Shown in pieces: positions 40,331 through 48,180 of a stretch of 48,180 nucleotides of DNA. The notes beneath the pieces are model-generated. The model did no database searches. It was not told the DNA's origin and saw nothing but the letters and a program-made list of their open reading frames with translations. The translations under genes and the position numbers were made by a program. How positions within the stretch are numbered: position 1 is the first letter of the stretch; the number at the start of each line of letters is the position of its first letter. The DNA comes from Donghicola sp041224595. Lineage in GTDB: Bacteria; Pseudomonadota; Alphaproteobacteria; Rhodobacterales; Rhodobacteraceae. The stretch covers positions 1-48,180 of the forward strand of contig NZ_JBGFGN010000082.1 of assembly GCF_041224595.1 (NCBI RefSeq). Reading direction: 5' to 3'.

Positions 40331-41082
40331 AGGGGTTTCGCACTGCGGCACTGGCCGCCGCTCTGACAGTTTGCAGCAGTTTTGCGCAGGGGCAGACACT
40401 TAGCGATCTGATTTCGGCTTTTTCCGGCGAGTGGTTTTCTTTTGACCGAGTGCGCTCTCAGAGCGGTGGTGTCTGTGAAATAGACCTGACGACTGAGACG
40501 CTTGGAAATGTGTTTGTTGCCCGCTCTAAAAGTTGCGGCGCTGGCTTGGATTTGCTTGGGGCTTGGGGGATTGCCGACGGGCAGATCGTTCTCTTGACCG
40601 AAGATCAGCGCACTCTTGGTGTGCTGGGGGGCAACCAAACCCGCATGACTGGCGACGACCTTGCTTCGGGCCGCAGTTTGATCCTAGAGCGTCGCCAGCC
40701 CAGCGGTTTCGTCATCACGCTCCAACAGGCCATCCGCAACCAGAGCTGTCTCTATGTCGGCTACACCGCTGATTGTTCTGAGAAAACCGATGTGGCCACG
40801 CTCTTGGCAGCGAAGTCTGACGCAGCTATCCAACTGGAGACAGCAGCACGGCTGAACCTGCGCAACCAGCCCAGACGGGATGCGCCGGTCGCTCTTGTTC
40901 TGGATCGACTGACACAGGTGTCTGCGTTGGAGTGTCTGACAGCCAGCGATGGCATTTGGTGCAAGGTCGATGTGGACGGCACGGTGGGCTGGTTGGCCCG
41001 CAACGGGTTGCGGCAACAGAAATGGGCCGTAACAACGTTCGAACTGGCGACCAAAGGGCCGGTCTTAGAAGTCCAGCCCTAG
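40327..41082 (+). CDS. Secreted AprI/Inh-like protease-inhibitor domain joined to an SH3-like domain
   Basis: A 251-residue protein. The signal peptide covers residues 1-22. Residues about 25-125 fit the AprI/Inh metalloprotease-inhibitor beta-barrel: L-x-x-x-x-F-S-G-E-W-F at the start, a cysteine pair C50 and C70, L-L-G-A-W-G-I-A-D-G-Q-I-V-L-L and L-G-V-L-G-G. Residues about 165-232 are a bacterial SH3-like domain (L-N-L-R-N-Q-P, W-C-K-V-D-V-D-G-T-V-G-W-L). Inh proteins block secreted serralysin-type proteases. Its ATG overlaps the stop of the curlin-like gene (ATGA), so it is made together with the amyloid parts. Its 3' end overlaps nadC by 18 bases on the other strand. Confidence 0.65.
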   Translation: MKGFRTAALAAALTVCSSFAQGQTLSDLISAFSGEWFSFDRVRSQSGGVCEIDLTTETLGNVFVARSKSCGAGLDLLGAWGIADGQIVLLTEDQRTLGVLGGNQTRMTGDDLASGRSLILERRQPSGFVITLQQAIRNQSCLYVGYTADCSEKTDVATLLAAKSDAAIQLETAARLNLRNQPRRDAPVALVLDRLTQVSALECLTASDGIWCKVDVDGTVGWLARNGLRQQKWAVTTFELATKGPVLEVQP

Positions 41083-41910
41083 GTCGAGTGTTTTCGCCGA
41101 ATGGGTCAGGGCGCCCGAGCTGATGTAATGAACGCCCGTTGCCGCGACCTCTGCCACGCGGGGCAACGTCATGTTGCCCGACGCTTCCAGCACCAGCTTG
41201 CCCGCGTTCATGGCGACCGCTTTGGCCAAGGTCGGCGTGTCCATGTTGTCTAGCAGCACGACATCCGCGCCGCCAATCTCCAGCACCTGTTCCAGCTGCT
41301 CCAGCGTATCGACCTCAATCTCGACCCGCATCATATGGCTGGCCTGAGCCTTAACAGCCTCAAGTACAGGCGCAATGCCGCCCGCTGCCGCGATGTGGTT
41401 GTCCTTGATCAGGATGGCGTCGGACAGGCTGAAGCGGTGGTTGAACCCGCCGCCGTGAAGAACTGCTTGCTTCTCTACTAGACGCAGACCTGGGGTGGTC
41501 TTGCGTGTGCAGGTGATGCGGCAGTCGGTGCCTTTGGTCTCGGCCACATAGCTCGCAGTCATGGTCGCGATGCCAGTCAGACGGCCCGAAAAGTTCAGCG
41601 CCACCCGTTCGCCCGACAGAATGGACGCCGCGCTGCCTTCGATGGTCATCAGAACGTCACCCTTGGCGCAGGGCTGGCCATCGGCAATCAGGGTTTCGAT
41701 TTTCAGCGTAGGGTCCACCAGATGGAACGCAATCCGCGCGATCTGCATGCCGGAGACGACGCCAGCCTCGCGCGCGTTCAGCCGTGCGGTATAGGTCACA
41801 TCCGAGGGGATCACCGTACGAGTGGTGATGTCGCCATAGGTGCCAAGGTCCTCGGCCAGCGCGTTGCGGATGACGGGTTCCAGAACCAGATCGGGCAGGG
41901 GGGAATTCAT
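41065..41910 (-). CDS. nadC: Nicotinate-nucleotide pyrophosphorylase (carboxylating)
   Basis: A 281-residue quinolinate phosphoribosyltransferase, which turns quinolinate and PRPP into nicotinate mononucleotide. Typical segments are E-D-L-G-T-Y-G-D-I-T-T at residues 20-30, R-I-T-C-T-R-K-T-T-P-G-L-R near residue 132-144, K-Q-A-V-L-H-G-G-G, and V-L-L-D-N-M-D near 217. AAGGAG lies six bases before the ATG. It is the last gene of nadA-nadB-nadC, three bases after nadB. No hairpin terminator separates it from the convergent protease-inhibitor-like gene. Confidence 0.96.
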   Translation of the reverse strand: MNSPLPDLVLEPVIRNALAEDLGTYGDITTRTVIPSDVTYTARLNAREAGVVSGMQIARIAFHLVDPTLKIETLIADGQPCAKGDVLMTIEGSAASILSGERVALNFSGRLTGIATMTASYVAETKGTDCRITCTRKTTPGLRLVEKQAVLHGGGFNHRFSLSDAILIKDNHIAAAGGIAPVLEAVKAQASHMMRVEIEVDTLEQLEQVLEIGGADVVLLDNMDTPTLAKAVAMNAGKLVLEASGNMTLPRVAEVAATGVHYISSGALTHSAKTLDLGLDF

Positions 41911-41913
41911 CGC

Positions 41914-43473
41914 TTACTCCTTGGCGTAGCGGGCGCGGATATCCATGGCGTCGGCCAGTGTCATCACGGACCTCTCGCCGGTCGGGTTGGTCTGCGGGAA
42001 GTCAGAGCGGAAATGCGCTCCACGGCTTTCCTTGCGTGTCAAAGCGGCGGCGGCAATCAGTGTTGCGGTCGCAGTCATGTTTTTCAGGGCGTCGCAGTTC
42101 GGCTGGCTGAACTCGATCAGATAGATGCGGGCCAGCGCGTCCTTCAGGTCCGCGCCATTGCGGACAACCCCGACCTTGTCGGTCATGATTTGGCGCAGGT
42201 CCGCCACAAGATCCTCGCGTGGGGCGGCGATAGAACCTTGGGTTTCCACCAGCACTTCGGGTGCCGGAGCCGCGTCGCCAAGACCTGCCATGATCGATGT
42301 GGCCGCACGGCGCGCGTAAACCAAGGCCTCAAGCAGGCCATTTGACGCCAGACGGTTCGCACCATGCAATCCGGTCGAGGCACATTCGCCGCAGCACCAG
42401 AGCCCGTCCAAGGACGCTCGCCCTTCGTCATCTACCTTGATCCCGCCCATGTGGTAGTGGGCGGCGGCGGCGACTGGGATCGGCTGGGTGACAGGATCAA
42501 TGCCGGACCGCAAACATGCTTCGGCCACGGCGGGGTACTGGGTCATGATCTCGGGGCCGATGGCCTCGCGGGTGTCCAAGGCAGGCTCATAGCCCGCTTG
42601 GGTCTGCGCATAGATGCCACGAGCTACGATGTCGCGGGGGGCGAGTTCGGCGTCGGGGTGCAGGCGCTCCATAAACCGTTTGCCCTGCTTGTTGATCAGG
42701 ATCGCCCCTTCGCCGCGCAGGGCTTCGGTGGCCAAGGGGGCAGGGTCCTCGCCGCACGCAATCGCAGTCGGGTGGAATTGGACGAACTCCGCATCGGCAA
42801 TCTCGGCACCCGCGCGGGCGGCCATACCGATCACCTGACCGCGAATGCGGGGCGGGTTCGTGGTCAGTTTGTACAGACCGCCAGAGCCGCCACCCGCCAA
42901 CAGATGCGCCGCGCCCTGCACTAGCACCGGAGCTGCACGCTCGTCACCGGATTGGGACACCCAGACGCCAGTCACGCGGCCATCCACGACTTCCAGCCCT
43001 GTCGCTAGGTGCCCTTCGAGCACCTGCACCGAGGGGGTCTCCCGAACCGTGGCAATCAAAGCCTTCATGATTTCGGCACCCGCTTGGTCGCCGCGTACGC
43101 GCACAACGCGGGCAAAGCTGTGGGCGGCCTCGCGGCTCATGACATACCCGCCATCGTCGGTCCGGTCGAACGGCGTGCCAAGGGTGGTCAGGTTCAGGAT
43201 GTGCTCGCGCGCCTCGTCGCAGACAGCGGTCGCGACGTGGGCATCGACGGTGCCTGCGCCCGCCAATACGGTATCACGGGCGTGGTCTTCGGGGGTGTCC
43301 CGGTCGTCCATCGCCGCCGCCACGCCGCCTTGAGCCCACGCGGAACTGGCTCCTTCGCCCAAAATCTCGGGCGAGATCATCAGCACGGGGTAGGGCGCGA
43401 GGGTCAGCGCCGCATAGAGCGCGCCGAGGCCGGCCCCGACGATCACCACCCTTTCGGTGGTCACACTGGTCAT
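41914..43473 (-). CDS. nadB: L-aspartate oxidase
   Basis: A 519-residue flavoprotein oxidising aspartate to iminoaspartate, the first step of de novo NAD synthesis. The FAD-binding V-I-V-G-A-G-L-G-A-L-Y-A-A-L is at residues 10-23. S-S-A-W-A-Q-G-G-V-A-A-A and H-Y-H-M-G-G-I-K mark the substrate region of the succinate dehydrogenase/fumarate reductase flavoprotein fold. Full length with the helical C-terminal domain. It is seven bases after nadA and three before nadC, so the pathway enzymes are made in order. Confidence 0.96.
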   Translation of the reverse strand: MTSVTTERVVIVGAGLGALYAALTLAPYPVLMISPEILGEGASSAWAQGGVAAAMDDRDTPEDHARDTVLAGAGTVDAHVATAVCDEAREHILNLTTLGTPFDRTDDGGYVMSREAAHSFARVVRVRGDQAGAEIMKALIATVRETPSVQVLEGHLATGLEVVDGRVTGVWVSQSGDERAAPVLVQGAAHLLAGGGSGGLYKLTTNPPRIRGQVIGMAARAGAEIADAEFVQFHPTAIACGEDPAPLATEALRGEGAILINKQGKRFMERLHPDAELAPRDIVARGIYAQTQAGYEPALDTREAIGPEIMTQYPAVAEACLRSGIDPVTQPIPVAAAAHYHMGGIKVDDEGRASLDGLWCCGECASTGLHGANRLASNGLLEALVYARRAATSIMAGLGDAAPAPEVLVETQGSIAAPREDLVADLRQIMTDKVGVVRNGADLKDALARIYLIEFSQPNCDALKNMTATATLIAAAALTRKESRGAHFRSDFPQTNPTGERSVMTLADAMDIRARYAKE

Positions 43474-43480
43474 GATAGGA

Positions 43481-44533
43481 TCAGAGCCCCAGTTTCTTGG
43501 ACATATCGATCATGCGTTGGACAGCGACGCGCGCCCCTTCGGCCACCGCAGGATCAACTTCGATCTGTGTGGTCATGGTGTGCAGGCTCCAGAGGACTTT
43601 CTCCAGAGTGATCATCTTCATGTAGGGGCACATGTTGCAGGGGCCGACGAAGTCGACCTCGGGCAACGAATCCGCGATGTTCGACGCCATCGAACATTCA
43701 GTCACCAGCATCGCCTTTTCTGGCTTGTTGTCAGTGACGTACTTGATGATCCCACTGGTCGAACCACTAAAGTCCGATGCCTCGACCACCGAAGGCGGGC
43801 ATTCGGGGTGGGCGATGACCACAGTGCCGGGGTTCCATTCGCGGAATTCGTTGATGTCCTGCGCGGTGTACTGCTCGTGGACGATGCACGAGCCCTCCCA
43901 CCAGACGATGCGCTTGTTCTTGACCTTTTGGGCCACGTTCTGCGCCAGATACTGATCGGGGGTCATGATGACGGTGTCCGCCTCCAGCGCCTCGACGATC
44001 TGGATCGCGTTCGAGCTGGTGCAGCAGATGTCCGATGCAGCCTTCACCTCGGCGGTGGTGTTCACATAGGTGACCACGGGCGCGCCGGGGAACTGCTTGC
44101 GCATCTCTTCGATGCCCGCAGGGGTGATGCTTTCGGCCAGCGAGCAGCCAGCCTCCATGTCGGGCATCAGCACGGTTTTCTGGGGCGACAGAATTTTCGA
44201 GGTTTCGGCCATGAAGTGCACGCCGCCTTGAACGATCACGTCGGCTTCGACCTTCGCGGCCTCGATCGCCAGCTGCAGGCTGTCGCCGACAACGTCCGAG
44301 ATTCCGTGGAAAATGTCCGGCGTCATGTAGTTGTGCGCCAGAATGACCGCATTGCGCTCGCGCTTCAGGTCGTTGATCGCCTTGATATAGGGAGCGGCCT
44401 GTAGGAAGTCCGGCGGTGTGACCACGCGGTCCATCTTCTTGTAGATGTCCGATAGGCTCTCTGCCAACTCGGTCGAGGGACGCAGGTCGTAGATCTCGGA
44501 CAACTCCGAGCGGACGGTGTTCATATCGAGCAC
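43481..44533 (-). CDS. nadA: Quinolinate synthase
   Basis: A 350-residue iron-sulfur enzyme condensing iminoaspartate with dihydroxyacetone phosphate to quinolinate. The three cluster cysteines are visible in G-C-S-L-A-E, E-C-P-P-S and the G-P-C-N-M-C-P-Y region. A-H-N-Y-M-T-P-D-I is the substrate loop. I take GTG at 44533 as start because AGGAGG lies eight bases before it; the in-frame ATG three codons later is 17 bases from that site. It is the first gene of the nad operon, with about 350 bases of non-coding sequence upstream. Confidence 0.96.
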   Translation of the reverse strand: MLDMNTVRSELSEIYDLRPSTELAESLSDIYKKMDRVVTPPDFLQAAPYIKAINDLKRERNAVILAHNYMTPDIFHGISDVVGDSLQLAIEAAKVEADVIVQGGVHFMAETSKILSPQKTVLMPDMEAGCSLAESITPAGIEEMRKQFPGAPVVTYVNTTAEVKAASDICCTSSNAIQIVEALEADTVIMTPDQYLAQNVAQKVKNKRIVWWEGSCIVHEQYTAQDINEFREWNPGTVVIAHPECPPSVVEASDFSGSTSGIIKYVTDNKPEKAMLVTECSMASNIADSLPEVDFVGPCNMCPYMKMITLEKVLWSLHTMTTQIEVDPAVAEGARVAVQRMIDMSKKLGL

Positions 44534-44890
44534 TTTAGGATCCTCCTAGTGCGCGTGACCCGGGGCCAGTCGTTCTGTCTGGCGGATGCGGGCCGGCGCC
44601 ATTCCTTTACCGGCAGGCGAGATAAAACGAGGCCTTCTTCTACAGGTGTTTCCTGCGGGGTCAATGTCGGCGGTGCCTGTTTCCCCGCCCATTACCACGA
44701 ATTATGTAGGAATTATGACGCAGAATACCACCCATGATTGTGCTCCGACCTTGACCGGCTCCGCCCAACGGTGATGCAAATCCGCCAAGTCCACATCGGA
44801 ATTCGCAAAAGTGAACAAAGAATATCTAGGCAAATCAACCGGACGGGGGCATACAGATCGTCACCCGTCCCACCCATTTGGTACAGTGCC
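44534..44890. other. Intergenic region upstream of nadA and the WGR gene
   Basis: About 360 bases with no convincing gene. It must hold the nadA promoter (minus) and the promoter of the WGR gene (plus). I see no recognisable riboswitch and no clear palindromic operator. An open frame continues upstream of the WGR start to an ATG at 44774, but its product there does not resemble the family. Confidence 0.5.
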
Positions 44891-45142
44891 GTGCACATTC
44901 GTCTTGAAAAGGTCAATCATATCCGCCGCCAGCGCCGGTATTGCGTGATTTCCTCGGGGCAGACGCTCTTTGGAGAATGGTTTGTGCAACGCGAGACGGG
45001 ACGCATCGGGTCGCAAGGCGCGCAGCAAAGCGTTGAATATGTCAGCAGCTGGCAAGAGGCCTATGAGGCGATCGAACAAATGAAGCGTGAAACCTGCCGC
45101 AAGGGCTACGCGCCGATCCCCGTGCAATTGCATCTATTCTGA
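44891..45142 (+). CDS. Small WGR-domain protein
   Basis: An 83-residue protein that is essentially one WGR domain: V-H-I-R-L-E-K-V-N, then Y-C-V-I-S-S-G-Q-T-L-F-G-E-W-F-V-Q-R-E-T-G-R-I-G, and A-I-E-Q-M-K-R-E-T-C-R-K-G-Y near the end. The usual W-G-R is E-T-G-R here. WGR domains bind nucleic acid in PARP and MolR proteins; the role of stand-alone bacterial copies is unknown. I take GTG at 44891 as start because homologous sequence begins there, although the ribosome site is weak; ATG at 44774 is the alternative. Confidence 0.6.
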   Translation: MHIRLEKVNHIRRQRRYCVISSGQTLFGEWFVQRETGRIGSQGAQQSVEYVSSWQEAYEAIEQMKRETCRKGYAPIPVQLHLF

Positions 45143-45330
45143 AATCATCCGCGACTTCCTGCCGCTGTTGCCTGTTAAATTGGGGGCAAACGGTGAATTT
45201 TTGGCGTTTTTCGTTTCGGTATACAATGGCACACATTGACTTGATGCCGCGTCCGATCTAAGGCAGAGGCGACTAAGCGGCGCGCATACTGCCCGTCGCC
45301 CACGGCGTCAGATTTCGGAGAAACGAAGCC

Positions 45331-47529
<2,199 letters not shown>

Positions 47530-47550
47530 TTTAGCTATCCATACGATTTT

Positions 47551-47587
47551 AAATAAGCGGGCCTCTGGTCCGCTTATTTGTTTTTTA
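47551..47587 (+). terminator. Rho-independent terminator after icd
   Basis: AAATAAGCGG (47551-47560) pairs with CCGCTTATTT (47570-47579) around a nine-base loop. GTTTTTTA follows. Confidence 0.9.
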
Positions 47588-48047
47588 TCAGATAGTTGTC
47601 GGTTAAAATTGATGCGAGTTTTGGTCTTCGGCGTTCCACATGGCCTCGCCCTCTGATCCATGCATTATTGCATGAATGGCTAGTGCATTCGGAAATGTTG
47701 CGGTTTTTGATCTATGCACCTGCCATTTCTAGCGGGTTCATTGGCAGTCACGGGGCTGCTTTTCGAATGTCCAAATACAACGCACCATTTCGGGGCGCAG
47801 TGCCCATCAGAGGCTTTCGTTGAAGTGCGCATCTGCGCAACATCCAAAGGTTAGGTGCGCCCATTTCTGCTTGAGCTTGGCTTCAGACGTGCATGGTCTT
47901 TCTGGCTGGCGGAGCCCGTCTCGGTGCGATCACATCTTGTTCTTGGTATGAGTTACGCTTCGCTGCCTTCGCGGGGCGGGCTACGTAAATGGTAAATACT
48001 GATTTCATGAATGGATGAGCACTTTTTGTGCACGCCTCTGAGGTCAC
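47588..48047. other. Non-coding stretch between icd and the right-hand insertion sequence
   Basis: About 460 bases without a convincing gene. There are small palindromes (TGCATTATTGCATG region near 47660) and paired TGCGCA hexamers near 47826-47838, followed by TTAGGTGCGCCC at 47851-47862. A minus-strand open frame ending at 47883 reads from inside the insertion-sequence terminus, and its last 41 codons (from an ATG near 48008) look moderately protein-like; they could be the remnant of an interrupted gene. I cannot name it. Confidence 0.4.
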
Positions 48048-48180
48048 GTCCGTCAAGGTGGTGTAATTTGTCGGGTGGCCTGAGGTCATGATCAGGCGGC
48101 TTTTATGCTGAGAATTGGGTCTGTCTCCTCGTTGTCGATCTGAGCGAATGCCTCGACCATCATGTAGCGGCTGGCGGTTT
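48048..48180 (-). mobile_element. IS256-like insertion sequence, 3' end (partial, runs off right edge)
   Basis: The element's terminal repeat lies at 48048-48069 and matches the reverse complement of 112-133 at 18 of 22 bases. The transposase C-terminus follows at 48092. It has the same orientation as the copy at the left edge, of which it shows the opposite end. Confidence 0.65.
48092..48180 (-). CDS. Transposase C-terminal fragment (IS256 family), cut by window edge
   Basis: The last 29 codons of a transposase read into the window from the right: S-R-Y-M-M-V-E-A-F-A-Q-I-D, then a short tail P-I-L-S-I-K-A-A and stop. The R-Y-M-x-x-E pattern close to the end is typical of IS256-family (Mutator-type) transposases. 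The N-terminal and catalytic parts are outside the window. Confidence 0.6.
   Translation of the reverse strand, partial: TASRYMMVEAFAQIDNEETDPILSIKAA

Overview
The window looks like a chromosomal segment of a marine alphaproteobacterium of the family Rhodobacteraceae (Roseobacter group). The evidence is the high GC content with strong third-position bias, a bL21 protein with a C-terminal helix-hairpin-helix extension, a ChpT-type CtrA phosphotransferase, an aglEFGAK alpha-glucoside locus, an olsB-olsA ornithine-lipid pair, a monomeric isocitrate dehydrogenase and a split methionine-synthase-like gene set. These family and taxon assignments come from reading the proteins, not from a search.

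Layout. Both ends lie inside copies of one IS256-like insertion sequence in the same orientation (1-133 and 48048-48180). The window is therefore probably a whole contig broken at repeats. At the left (249-2100, minus) is a small mobilization module, mobC then a relaxase gene, with a second coiled-coil gene overprinted inside the relaxase gene. A CtrA-type box and a perfect palindrome sit upstream of mobC, and the module faces the 3' end of a tRNA-Ser(CGA) gene (2842-2931). From 3087 to 16639 come core genes: a DUF2059 secreted protein, rplU-rpmA, a GNAT acetyltransferase, obgE-proB-proA, chpT, a DUF3553 protein, olsB-olsA, a ThiE-like gene, trmJ, an inositol-monophosphatase-family gene and tex.

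From 16822 to 26808 is a sugar-use island. On the minus strand aglR, a GH1 beta-glucosidase and glucokinase form one unit. On the plus strand the binding protein, two permeases, alpha-glucosidase and ATPase (aglE-F-G-A-K) form another. Two LacI-type operators flank the divergent promoters. From 26881 to 29111 (minus) is a folate/corrinoid one-carbon unit: a virulence-factor-domain protein, a MetF-like reductase and a methyltetrahydrofolate methyltransferase. Next come ppx/gppA-rlmE-PNPOx, an unusual ECF sigma/anti-sigma-like pair, and a divergent GMC oxidoreductase/LysR pair.

The most striking region is 35396-41082, a curli-type functional amyloid locus. It has a 597-residue curlin-repeat protein transcribed away from csgF-csgG, two further secreted curlin-like proteins (one with a Gly/Asn-rich tail), and a secreted protein joining a metalloprotease-inhibitor-like (AprI/Inh) domain to an SH3-like domain. 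No csgE is recognisable here. The rest is nadA-nadB-nadC (minus), a small WGR-domain protein and the monomeric NADP isocitrate dehydrogenase gene.
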